DNA of 64,000 nucleotides, from positions 7,720 through 71,719 of the forward strand of contig CALFYL010000298.1 in the NCBI GenBank assembly GCA_937952135.1. Direction: 5' to 3'. The stretch is from an uncultured Planctomycetia bacterium (lineage in GTDB: Bacteria; Planctomycetota; UBA1135; GCA-002686595). A model generated the notes under the pieces. That model saw only the letters and a program-made list of their open reading frames with translations. It did not search any database and had not been told where the DNA came from. Made by a program: the position numbers and the translations under genes. Below, in pieces: positions 28,401-36,091 of the stretch; position 1 is the first letter of the stretch, and every line of letters begins with the position of its first letter.

Positions 28401-28858
28401 CGATCTCGGTTCCAAGCGCGCCGTCGGGCGCCAACTACCGCATGTGGCAGACCGACGGCGCCGGTCGCGAGCTCATCGGCGGACTCGCGAGCGGCGAGTA
28501 CTGGGTCATCGCGCGCCTCGACGAGCAAGTCGGCCTCAGCAGCTCGAGCGCGCGCGTGAGGTCGGGCGAGTCCCGCGACGTCGAGATCGAGTTGCGCCGC
28601 GGAGGCAAGCTCGAGCTGACGGTTCAGGACGCCGAGGGCAAGCCTTCCAAAGGGTCCGTGCACGTCGTCGACTCACGCGGAGTCGACTGGACGTCCAGCA
28701 ACTCCGCGATCGGAACGAGCGCGCGCACGATCGGGCCGCTGCCGGTCGGCGTCTACCAAGTCAGTGCCGCCGGCAAGGACGTCGTGAGCGCCGTGCAGCG
28801 GGTCAACGTGACAGCGGGCGAAACGCTCTCGCTGTCCCTGAAACTGCAAGGGCCGTGA
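25493..28858 (+). CDS. Large membrane-anchored CarboxypepD_reg repeat protein (paralogue B)
   Basis: 1121 residues from ATG 25493. Anchor helix at about 8-26 (LLGGLLAVALGLVAWLAL), then an acidic linker and the same chain of beta-sandwich repeats as paralogue A: GRVVDGAGAPVVNAQL, GAVVDELGAPIKKFTV, GVVVDEAGKPVEKASV and GRVVDSAGEPVGNAWI. The N-terminal block ALWVEGTVRIPPETPLDEELEVVADGKK lines up with paralogue A almost residue by residue, and both end with a ..VSAVQRVNVTAGETLSL-type strand. This indicates gene duplication followed by divergence. No catalytic domain is visible. It may form an extended surface structure or ligand-binding array. Confidence 0.88.
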   Translation: MAKSRNLAPALLGGLLAVALGLVAWLALSESPAREIDAHTESDAPRAAASLEREAPAVKLELDERDAPSPALQNDVAARDGSRAAVSDAAQLELKDALWVEGTVRIPPETPLDEELEVVADGKKFPTLGQHRARVGGDGRFRVAFSKDTKFGWLRLEGRYCFLASPWKWKSSDAVAEVVLEPTLGACITGAITPPAGASDVREVLAKTRVVSSSWSMEDGQSSRTASVGEDLRYELRGVPTHRAQQIEFDALQWTPFTRDAVSVAPGKVLQLDIACELGARVSGRVVDGAGAPVVNAQLMFKRGQGAKGASFDFLRHATSNKQGEFSTAGLRPGTLHVVVTRDGFLERELELGELVDGQVREGFEIVLDSGRFVRGVVKWNSGEPATGAWVRVEEPRSETSEEVLVFGEPNSHRVDENGRFEITGLGAGPYKVLASAPEGSRPELGPDGKPLKKSKLSGPKWRAEAANVASGAELELVLTPGLSIAGAVVDELGAPIKKFTVRAREARESAFDVDRGADVWSRFEAEDGRFSLEGLGPGAWSLHASAKGFTESDAAPVQIPHSGAPVVLALARVASVSGVVVDEAGKPVEKASVRAEWERGGRNGNIDSATASTNSKGEFKLRDAPAGPVTLQVRHALFADAKSAPLSLAPGGNLEGVRVVLVAGGTIRGRIHESLLVADAGWFVNMSSESGAGWQHEQAGADGVFKFERVAPGKHRIHANLNRQSAPAGAASSVSSTSVSSLSSTVTVESGVEVEVVLGSPGGAPTEVRGRVTLAGEPVEGAHVNAHRQGLMLSSSTGADGTFTLLLEAQNGYSISASLPKGGVSQHRRVDLADGAPSSVDFEFASGRIVGRVVDSAGEPVGNAWIQANLTRAAEATSARATSAHLQPPPDGRFEFVGLSAGEYSVSVTSASFGSDAVKSFGTVVVEGVVVNDREAEDELVIRVEPSAVLNCRVRTSDGSPAAGATLQTISVPSAPSGANYRMWQTDGAGRELIGGLASGEYWVIARLDEQVGLSSSSARVRSGESRDVEIELRRGGKLELTVQDAEGKPSKGSVHVVDSRGVDWTSSNSAIGTSARTIGPLPVGVYQVSAAGKDVVSAVQRVNVTAGETLSLSLKLQGP

Positions 28859-29044
28859 CGCGCTCGGCGCCGGCCTCGAAAGCGCTGGGGCGCCGCGGGC
28901 GATTCGAGTGGAGAGTCCGGGCGCTGCGCGCCGCTCGCAAGTGAGCCGGACCCCCGTTCCACAGCGTCCCCGCCGCGAGTATCGGGAGGACTTCCCATTT
29001 CCTGGAGCGCCGTTCGCCGGCAGCGGGCGTCGGCGCGCGTGCAC

Positions 29045-29058
29045 GGCCGGCGCCGGCC
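29045..29058 (+). promoter_or_regulatory. 14-bp palindrome at the expected -35 position
   Basis: GGCCGGCGCCGGCC is its own reverse complement and ends 24 bp before the candidate -10. In DNA this GC-rich it may be chance, but its position suits an operator. Confidence 0.25.
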
Positions 29059-29082
29059 ATAGTCGCCCCCCGCGGGAAGGTA

Positions 29083-29088
29083 TACGCT
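29083..29088 (+). promoter_or_regulatory. Candidate -10 hexamer TACGCT
   Basis: Part of GGTATACGCT, the most AT-rich spot in the gap, about 80 nt upstream of ATG 29169. Confidence 0.3.
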
Positions 29089-29168
29089 TCGACCGGATCG
29101 CAGCTCGCAGGGCCCCGCGGCGGACAGCAGCAAACGCCAACGTTCCGTACGAACCCGAAGCGCACTGG

Positions 29169-31274
29169 ATGACGACCAAGAGCGACGAATCGTGGCTGAA
29201 GCTCCTGCCGGATGCGGTGGTCGTGTTCGACGAGGCCGGCCGCATCCAGCGCCTCAACGTGCACGCGCTGCGAATGCTCGGCGGCGACGAGAAGCGCTGG
29301 ATCGGCCAACCGCTTGCGGCGTTGATGGCGGATGCGGGCGCCTCGGCCGGCGAGCTGCTGGACGCGCTGCCGGTCAACTTCGGCGGCGGTGAAGTCGCGG
29401 CGCGCCTGCGCTTGGAGCTCAAACGCGCCGACGAGCGCTCGTTCACGGCCGACGTGCGCGTCGCGCGCCACGAAGTCGACGGCGTGCGCCGCACGATCGC
29501 GACGCTTCGCGAAGTCGAGACGCCGGACCTCTCGCGCCTCACCATTCCGCGCCTGCTCGAAGCTGCGCCCGATGCGATGGCGGTCGTCGACCGCTACGGA
29601 GCGATCGTCCTCGTCAATGCGCAGATGGAGGAGCTCTTCGGCTACGCGCGCGAGGAGCTTCTCGGACGACCGATCGAGATCGTGGTGCCGGAGCGCTTCC
29701 GGCCGCGGCATCCGCGCTACCGCTCCGACTACTTCTCGAAGCCCAAGGTCCGCGCGATGGGTTCGGGACTCGAGCTGTCCGGGCTGCGCAAGGACGGCGG
29801 CGAGTTTCCCGTCGAAGTGAGCCTGAGCCCGCTCGAGAGCGACGGCGACCTGCTCGTGTGCTGCGCGATTCGCGACGTCACCGCGCGCCGCAAGTCGGAG
29901 GAGAAGTTCCGCGGCCTGCTCGAGTCCGCGCCCGACGCGATGGTGATCGTCGATCCCGATGGACGCATCATGCTCGTGAACGCGCAGACGGAGCGTTTGT
30001 TCGGCTACGCGCGCGAGGAGCTCATCGGCCAGTGGGTCGAGGTGCTCGTGCCCGAGCGCTACCGCAAGCACCACCCGGCTCACCGCTCGCGCTACTTCCA
30101 GGACCCGAAGGCGCGGGCGATGGGCTCGGGCGTCGCGCTGCAGGGCCGGCGCAAGAACGGCGACGAGTTCGACGTCGAGATCAGCTTGAGCCCGCTGCGC
30201 ACCGAGGAGGGCGTGTTCGTCTCCAGCGCCATTCGCGACATCACCGAGCGGCGGCGCGCGGAAGTGGCGGCGCGGCTGGCGGCGATCGTCGAGTCCTCGA
30301 ACGACGCGATCTTCCGCCTGAGCCTCAACGGCTCGATCGAGACGTGGAACTCGGCCGCGGAGCGGTTGCTCGGCTACACGGCGCAGGAGGTGAGCGGACT
30401 CTCCCTGCGCGAGCTGTGGTCCGGCGGCGCCGAAGAGCTCGTCGAGCTGCTGGAAGCGGTGAGCCTCGGCCGCAGTGTCGAGGACCACGAGACCGATCTT
30501 CATCACAGTGGCGGCGGGCGCATCGAAGTCGCTCTGACGCTGGCGCCGGTCCGCGACGCGCAAGGCTTGCTGCTCGGCGCGTCGACGGTGGTGCGCGACA
30601 TCGGCGCGCGCAAGCAGGCCGAGCGCAAGCTGAAGGCGTCGCTGCGCGAGAAAGAGGTGCTCCTGAAGGAGATCCACCACCGGGTGAAGAACAACCTGCA
30701 GGTGATCACGAGCATCCTGAGCCTGCAGTCGAACCGCGCGGAGCAGCCCGAGCTCCAGGTGATCCTTTCGGACGCGCAGAACCGCGTCGGATCGATCGCG
30801 CTGTTCCACGAGAAGCTCTACCAGTCGCACGACCTCGCGAGCGTCAACTTCGGCGAGTACCTCAAGGAGCTCACGCGCCGCGTGATCGCGCAGCACGCCG
30901 GCGCGCGCACGCGGGTCGAAGCCGACCTGCGCCTCTCCGACGTGCGACTCGGCGTCGACCTGGCGTTCCCCTGCGGCCTGATCGCGAACGAGCTGCTCAC
31001 CAACGCGCTCAAGCACGGCTTCCGGGGCCGCACGCAAGGCACGCTGCGCGTCGAGCTGGCGAAGTCGGGCGCCGAGGTGCGCATGGTGATCGCCGACGAC
31101 GGGCTCGGGATTCCCGAGGCCCTGGATCCGCTCAAGGCGCGCTCGCTCGGCATGCAATTGGTAGAGACCTTCGTGGAGCAGTTGCGCGGCGAGATGACGA
31201 TTTCGAGATCCGGCGGCCTGAGTGTCACTATCACGTTTCAGATGGACGACGATCGAACAGAGGAATTGTCATGA
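29169..31274 (+). CDS. Multi-PAS sensor histidine kinase, HisKA_2 type
   Basis: 701 residues from ATG 29169. Four PAS-like units can be read: a degenerate one at about 8-60, two nearly identical ones at about 130-245 and 250-365 (AAPDAMAVVDRYG / SAPDAMVIVDPDG, both with NAQ.E.LFGYAREEL and VRAMGSG or ARAMGSG), and a fourth near 375-480. The kinase core has KEIHHRVKNNLQVITSILSLQS, the HisKA_2 H-box of light- and stress-responsive kinases, and HATPase motifs NELLTNALKHGF and ADDGLGIP. There are no membrane helices, so it is a cytoplasmic sensor. The ATG of the next gene overlaps its stop (ATGA). Confidence 0.92.
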   Translation: MTTKSDESWLKLLPDAVVVFDEAGRIQRLNVHALRMLGGDEKRWIGQPLAALMADAGASAGELLDALPVNFGGGEVAARLRLELKRADERSFTADVRVARHEVDGVRRTIATLREVETPDLSRLTIPRLLEAAPDAMAVVDRYGAIVLVNAQMEELFGYAREELLGRPIEIVVPERFRPRHPRYRSDYFSKPKVRAMGSGLELSGLRKDGGEFPVEVSLSPLESDGDLLVCCAIRDVTARRKSEEKFRGLLESAPDAMVIVDPDGRIMLVNAQTERLFGYAREELIGQWVEVLVPERYRKHHPAHRSRYFQDPKARAMGSGVALQGRRKNGDEFDVEISLSPLRTEEGVFVSSAIRDITERRRAEVAARLAAIVESSNDAIFRLSLNGSIETWNSAAERLLGYTAQEVSGLSLRELWSGGAEELVELLEAVSLGRSVEDHETDLHHSGGGRIEVALTLAPVRDAQGLLLGASTVVRDIGARKQAERKLKASLREKEVLLKEIHHRVKNNLQVITSILSLQSNRAEQPELQVILSDAQNRVGSIALFHEKLYQSHDLASVNFGEYLKELTRRVIAQHAGARTRVEADLRLSDVRLGVDLAFPCGLIANELLTNALKHGFRGRTQGTLRVELAKSGAEVRMVIADDGLGIPEALDPLKARSLGMQLVETFVEQLRGEMTISRSGGLSVTITFQMDDDRTEELS

Positions 31275-32779
31275 CGCGCATTTTGGTTGTGGAAGACGAG
31301 CGGATCGTCGCGCGCGACCTCCAGGAGTCGCTCGAGCGCATGGGCTACGAAGTCGTCGGACGGGCCGCGTCGAGCGAGGAAGCGCTCGAGATTGCGGCCA
31401 ATCGGCTGCCCGCGCTGGTGATGATGGACATTCGCATCGACGGCGAGGTCGACGGCATCGAAACGGCGAACGTGTTGCGCTCGCGCTTCGACATCCCGGT
31501 GATCTTCCTCACCGCCTATGCCGACGACGACACACTCGTGCGCGCCAAGAACGCGGCGCCGCTCGGCTACATCATCAAGCCGTTCAAGTCGGCGGAGATC
31601 CGCGGCGCGATCGAGATGGCGCTGGTGCGCCACGAACTCGAACGCCGCCTGCGCGAGAGCGAGCACTGGTTCCAGACGACTTTGCGCTCCGTGGGCGACG
31701 CGGTGCTGGCCGCCGACGCCGATGGAGTCGTGCGCTTCGCCAACCCCGTCGCGGAGGCGTTGATGGGCGCCTCGCAGGACAGTCTGCTCGGCCGCGCGGT
31801 CGAGGACGTGCTTCAGATCCGCGACGAACGCTCCAACGCGCCGCTGCCCAACCCGGTCACGCGCGCGCTCCGCGACCGACGCGCGGCGGATCTTCCCGAG
31901 GCGGTGCTCCTCGCCAGCGCGCCGGGGTCGCAGCCGATCGAGGATTCCTCGGCGCCCATCGTCGATGACTCGGGCCGCTTGCTCGGCGCGGTCATGGTGT
32001 TCCGCGATGTCACCGAGAAGCGTCGCGAGCAGTTGCGCGCGGGCCTGAACGAGCGCCTGACCTCGCTCGGCACCTTGGTGGCCGGCGTGGCGCACGAGCT
32101 GAACAACCCGCTCACCGCGCTCTACGGGCATTCCGAGCTGCTGCGCAGCGAGCTCGACGACTTGCTCGCCTCGGAGCCGCCGCAGCCCCTGCTGCGCACG
32201 GTCGAACTCCTGCATCGCCACGCGAGCGCCATGGAGGAAGCGAGCCACATGATGGGCGACATCGTGGCCGACCTGCGCCTGTTCGCATCGCCGCAACCCG
32301 ACGAGCTCGAGCGTATCGACGTTCGCGCCGCGCTCGACACCGCGCTGCGCCGCACCTCGGCCCTCGTGCGCGAGCGCGCGCGCCTCGTGCTCGAAATCGA
32401 GGCGGCGCCGCAGGTGATGGCGTCCAAGCGCCGGCTCGTTCAGGTGTTCATCAACTTGCTCACCAACGCGGCGCAGGCGATTCCCGCCGAGCATCGGGAG
32501 GAGAACCAGATCCTCGTGCGGCTCGACACGACGCCGCAGGGCGATGCGCGGGTCAGCATCCGCGACACCGGCGCGGGCATGAGCAGCGAGACGTCGCGCC
32601 ACATCTTCGATCCGTTCTTCACGACGAAGAAGCTCGGCGAAGGCTCGGGGCTCGGGCTGTCGATCTCGCACGGCATCGTGCGCAGCTTCCACGGCTCGTT
32701 GTCCGTCGTTTCGGAGCCCGGCCGCGGCTCGCTCTTCATCGTGACCCTGCCGCCGGCGGCTGCGGTCGCTTCGAACTGA
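31271..32779 (+). CDS. Hybrid protein: receiver, PAS and HisKA histidine kinase
   Basis: 502 residues. An N-terminal receiver (residues 3-120: VVEDERIVARDL, phosphoacceptor Asp in MMDIRIDGEVDG, Lys in YIIKPFKSAEI) has the insertion typical of partners of HisKA_2 kinases. A PAS domain (about 130-245) follows, then an H-box LVAGVAHELNNPLTALYGHSE and HATPase motifs NLLTNAAQAIP, DTGAGM and GLGLSISHGIV. The receiver comes first, so phosphate received from the upstream kinase could control this protein's own kinase activity. Translationally coupled to the upstream gene. No effector domain or downstream regulator gene is present. Confidence 0.93.
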   Translation: MTRILVVEDERIVARDLQESLERMGYEVVGRAASSEEALEIAANRLPALVMMDIRIDGEVDGIETANVLRSRFDIPVIFLTAYADDDTLVRAKNAAPLGYIIKPFKSAEIRGAIEMALVRHELERRLRESEHWFQTTLRSVGDAVLAADADGVVRFANPVAEALMGASQDSLLGRAVEDVLQIRDERSNAPLPNPVTRALRDRRAADLPEAVLLASAPGSQPIEDSSAPIVDDSGRLLGAVMVFRDVTEKRREQLRAGLNERLTSLGTLVAGVAHELNNPLTALYGHSELLRSELDDLLASEPPQPLLRTVELLHRHASAMEEASHMMGDIVADLRLFASPQPDELERIDVRAALDTALRRTSALVRERARLVLEIEAAPQVMASKRRLVQVFINLLTNAAQAIPAEHREENQILVRLDTTPQGDARVSIRDTGAGMSSETSRHIFDPFFTTKKLGEGSGLGLSISHGIVRSFHGSLSVVSEPGRGSLFIVTLPPAAAVASN

Positions 32780-32872
32780 CTCGGAGCTTCGCCAGCGGTC
32801 GCCCGGACCGCGCGAAAGTCCGCGCCCCGCTCGTTTCGCGGCGCCGCACTCGTAAGCGCGCACGCGCACCGC

Positions 32873-32878
32873 TAGCGT
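32873..32878 (+). promoter_or_regulatory. Candidate -10 hexamer TAGCGT
   Basis: GC-TAGCGT lies 52 nt upstream of ATG 32931 and fits the window-wide pattern. Confidence 0.3.
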
Positions 32879-32930
32879 AGCGCCACGGCCGTTGCCCTCC
32901 CGAGCTGGAGCATGCGCGCAAACCGTGCGT

Positions 32931-33875
32931 ATGCACATCGACTTCAGCACGCTCGCGTCTCCGCCCTTCGTGGCGGGCTACCTCTATCTGGCCTGCGTCT
33001 GCTACGTGCATTTCCGCGGGCAAGTGCGGCTGCGATTCGGCCGCCAGCTCACCGAGCACTCGGGCTTGTTCTCGCCCTACAACGTGCTCATGTACGCGTT
33101 CTCGGCGGCGTCGCGCAAGCCGATCCTCGACGTCGAGGACTTCCCCGCACTCGCGCCGCTGCGCGAGAACTGGAAGACGATCCGTGACGAGGCGCTCGCG
33201 CTGCAGGGCGCGGGAGAGATCGACTACAACGAAGCGCACAACGACCTCGCCTTCGTGGCGTTCAAGAAGCGCGGCTGGAAGCGCTTCTACTTGAAGTGGT
33301 ACCACGACTTCCTCCCGTCGGCGCAGGAGCTCTGCCCGCGCACCGTCGAGCTGGTCCGCTCGATTCCGAGCATCAACGCCGCGGCGTTCACGGTGCTCCC
33401 GCCGGGAAAGAAGCTCGGCAAACACCGCGATCCGTTCGCGAGTTCGCTGCGGTACCACCTGGGCCTTTCGACGCCCAACTCGGACAAGTGCACGATCTGG
33501 ATCGACGGCCAGGCCTATTCGTGGCGCGACGGCGAGGACATCGTCTTCGACGAGACCTACGTCCACTGGGCGGAGAACGACACCGACCAGACGCGCATCA
33601 TCTTCTTCGCGGACTTCACGCGGCCGCTGCACACTCCGTTCATGCGCGCGTTCGTCCGGCTGATGAACCGCTACGGTTTCCGCATCACGCGCAGCCACAA
33701 CCGCGTCGAAGAGGCGCGCGGCGCGCTGAACTACCTCACGCCGGTGGTCTTCGCGATCAAGTACTTCTTCATCGGCCTCAAGAGCCGCCACCGGCGCGTC
33801 TACTACGCCGGCAAGTTCGCGTTGGGCGCGGGCCTGGGGTACGCGATCTTCGTCCGCCCGCTGCTCACACTTTGA
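32931..33875 (+). CDS. LpxO-like aspartyl/asparaginyl beta-hydroxylase family protein
   Basis: 314 residues from ATG 32931. The iron- and 2-oxoglutarate-dependent core shows KKLGKHRDPF (His165, Asp167) and ETYVHWAEN (His212), the facial triad, with Arg222 in DQTRIIFF as the 2-oxoglutarate ligand. Hydrophobic segments at the N-terminus (about 12-30) and the C-terminus suggest membrane association. LpxO enzymes hydroxylate the fatty acyl chains of lipid A; this length and these ends fit LpxO better than soluble Asp hydroxylases. It lies alone, its end overlapping the convergent antiporter gene by 11 bp. GTG or ATG codons further upstream would add residues without family features. Confidence 0.85.
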   Translation: MHIDFSTLASPPFVAGYLYLACVCYVHFRGQVRLRFGRQLTEHSGLFSPYNVLMYAFSAASRKPILDVEDFPALAPLRENWKTIRDEALALQGAGEIDYNEAHNDLAFVAFKKRGWKRFYLKWYHDFLPSAQELCPRTVELVRSIPSINAAAFTVLPPGKKLGKHRDPFASSLRYHLGLSTPNSDKCTIWIDGQAYSWRDGEDIVFDETYVHWAENDTDQTRIIFFADFTRPLHTPFMRAFVRLMNRYGFRITRSHNRVEEARGALNYLTPVVFAIKYFFIGLKSRHRRVYYAGKFALGAGLGYAIFVRPLLTL

Positions 33876-35949
33876 CCCGGCGGCTGCCCGCTCCGCCCGA
33901 GGGCCTGGCGAGGTAGCTCGAGGCCTGCGCGATCTCGTCGGGCGTGCCCGTGAGCGCGAGCAAGTCGCCGCTCTCGAGCGGCTGGTCGGCCGTGGCCGCG
34001 GTCCAGCCCTTTCCGGCGCGCGCGACGCACACCACGCTCGCGCCCGTGTGCGCGTGGAGGTCGAGCTCCTCGAGCGTGAGTCCGACCGATTCGCTCGTCG
34101 GTTCGATGCGCACGGCCGTCAGGCTGCCGAGGCCGGGCAGGAGCGCCGTGACCTGCTCCATTCCCTGCGGCTTCATCGACGGGGCCGCGGTGCGGCTCTG
34201 GTGGACGAGCGCCTCGAGCACGACCTGCGAACCCGCTCGGAAGTGTCCCTCGAGGTCGTCGACGCGCCGGCGGAACGCGAGCGCGGCGAAGGTCGCGAGC
34301 ACCGCGGCGAAGGCGAGCGCGCCGAGCGAGGGAACGAACGGCGCGGACAGCGCGAGCACCGGAACGCCGACGACGACCAACGCCGCGGCTTGCACGGTCG
34401 TCGCCAGGGCGCGGCGCGGCGCGGCGGCCATGTCGGCGTGCGATGCGGCGGCGCCGGGCAGCGCGAGGCCCGCGATCAGCAGCGCGAGGCGGCTCGAGGC
34501 GCGCAGCACTCCGAAGCCGAAGGGCGCGCAGGCGAGGCAGGCGAGGGCGAGGATCGAAAAATCGGCGAGCGTGCGGTCCATCCCCAGCGTCCGGTCGAGC
34601 AGGCCCGCGAGTTCCCGGCGCCACAGCGAGCAAGCGACGACCACGCCGAGGATCACGGCCGCGTCGATCGCGAGCCACAGACCGAGCCGCGCGATCGGGC
34701 GGCGGTTGGCGCCGATCTGGCCCTTGCCCAGCGATTCGATCCACGTGCCGTAGAGCGTCTCGAACACCGCCAGCCGCTCCGGAAGCAAGCGCTCGATCGC
34801 GGTCGCGATCTTCTCCGAACGCGACACGAGCAGCGGCGCGATCACGACCGTCATCACGCACACGGCGGCGGCGACCGAGAGCAGATCGGCGCCGCGCACA
34901 CCCGATCGGCGCGCCAGGTCGGCGACGAGGAACTGGTACTCGGCGACGGGCACGAGCCAAAGTGCTCCGCGCAAGCTCGGCCCGATGCCTGCGCCGGAGA
35001 GTGCGCCGCCGAGCGACAGGCCCAGCAGCTTGCCCACCACGATCACCGCGACGAGGGCCAGCGCCAGCGGAAGCTGCTGCAGGACGAGGAGCGGGTCGAT
35101 CATCATCCCGACCGCGACGAAGAACACGGCGGCGAAGATGTCGCGCACCGGGCGCACGAGCGGCTCGAGGATGCGACCGTGGCCCGCTTCAGCGACGACC
35201 GAGCCCGCGATGAACGCGCCGAGCGCGATCGAGTACCCCGCGCGTTTGGCGAGCAGCGAGAACAGGAAGCACACGCCGACGGCGGCGAGCAGGATCACTT
35301 CGCGGCTTCCGGTCGACAGGACCCAGCGCAGGAGGCGCGGCACGAGGGCCAGGCCGACGAGCACCAGCGCCGCCAGAAATCCGAACAGCTTGAGCGAAGA
35401 GAACGCGAACCCCGACGCCGTGAGCTCCGCGCCCGAGAGCGTGGCGGTGAGCAGCGCGAGCAGCAGCATCGAGACCACGTCCTCGACGACCACGACGCCG
35501 AGCACGAAGCCGCGGACGCGCGCATCGATCGGCCGCTCGCCGATCATCTTCGCCACGACCATCGTGCTCGCGATGGACACGATCGCGCCGAGGCAGGCGC
35601 TCTCGCGCGGTCCCCAGCCGAACAGACCGCCGACGAGGAAGCCCATCCAGAACAGCAGCGCAACCTCGATCACCGTGACGAAGAGCGCGGAGCGGCCGAG
35701 CTCGAGCAGCTTGCGCATGCTGAACTCCAGGCCGATCGAGAACATCAGCAGCGTGACGCCGAGCTCCGCGAGCGCGCTGACCGACTCGATGTCGGCGAAC
35801 AGCGGCGCGGGCACGTTGGGGCCGATCACGAGCCCCGCGAGCAGGTAGCCGAGCACCGTGGGCTGCCGCAGCCGCTGGAACACCACCGCCACGACGGCGG
35901 CGGTGATCAAGACCATCGCGAGGTCTTTCAGGATTCCTTCGGCGGCCAT
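33865..35949 (-). CDS. CPA2-type monovalent cation:proton antiporter with TrkA-C domain
   Basis: 694 residues. Twelve or so helices begin with QPTVLGYLLAGLVIGPN and LAELGVTLLMFSIGLEFS, hallmark motifs of the KefB/CPA2 (Na+/H+ exchanger) family, followed by GAIVSIASTMVVAKM and VVEDVVSMLLLAL. After a second, shorter helical region (about 470-560) a TrkA-C domain (about 610-685, SVGLTLEELDLH...SGDLLALTGTPDEI) ends the protein. No TrkA-N NAD-binding domain is apparent between them. It exchanges K+ or Na+ for protons, presumably gated by a ligand on TrkA-C. Confidence 0.9.
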   Translation of the reverse strand: MAAEGILKDLAMVLITAAVVAVVFQRLRQPTVLGYLLAGLVIGPNVPAPLFADIESVSALAELGVTLLMFSIGLEFSMRKLLELGRSALFVTVIEVALLFWMGFLVGGLFGWGPRESACLGAIVSIASTMVVAKMIGERPIDARVRGFVLGVVVVEDVVSMLLLALLTATLSGAELTASGFAFSSLKLFGFLAALVLVGLALVPRLLRWVLSTGSREVILLAAVGVCFLFSLLAKRAGYSIALGAFIAGSVVAEAGHGRILEPLVRPVRDIFAAVFFVAVGMMIDPLLVLQQLPLALALVAVIVVGKLLGLSLGGALSGAGIGPSLRGALWLVPVAEYQFLVADLARRSGVRGADLLSVAAAVCVMTVVIAPLLVSRSEKIATAIERLLPERLAVFETLYGTWIESLGKGQIGANRRPIARLGLWLAIDAAVILGVVVACSLWRRELAGLLDRTLGMDRTLADFSILALACLACAPFGFGVLRASSRLALLIAGLALPGAAASHADMAAAPRRALATTVQAAALVVVGVPVLALSAPFVPSLGALAFAAVLATFAALAFRRRVDDLEGHFRAGSQVVLEALVHQSRTAAPSMKPQGMEQVTALLPGLGSLTAVRIEPTSESVGLTLEELDLHAHTGASVVCVARAGKGWTAATADQPLESGDLLALTGTPDEIAQASSYLARPSGGAGSRRVKV

Positions 35950-35973
35950 GGCGTGAGCTAACTCGAGACCCGG

Positions 35974-35979
35974 AGGTTA
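35974..35979 (-). promoter_or_regulatory. Candidate -10 hexamer TAACCT for the antiporter gene
   Basis: On the minus strand GC-TAACCT stands 24 nt upstream of ATG 35949, close to the gcTAAnCT core found before several other starts. Confidence 0.35.
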
Positions 35980-36091
35980 GCAGTCGAGGCGCACGCGACG
36001 CGCCGTCATCTTGCGCCGCGTTCGGCGGCGCTTCTCGCCGGGGCGCCGAACTCCGCTCTCCGCGCCCTCGGCGCGAGCTCCGAGCTTCAGC

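Larger units (their letters stand above)
28859..29168 (+). other. 310-bp gap upstream of the PAS kinase gene
   Basis: No convincing gene lies here. An in-frame extension of the kinase frame to 28908 is Arg/Pro-rich and lacks any domain. The gap holds a perfect 14-bp palindrome (29045-29058) and a candidate -10 (29083-29088), which place the promoter in its second half. Confidence 0.6.
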
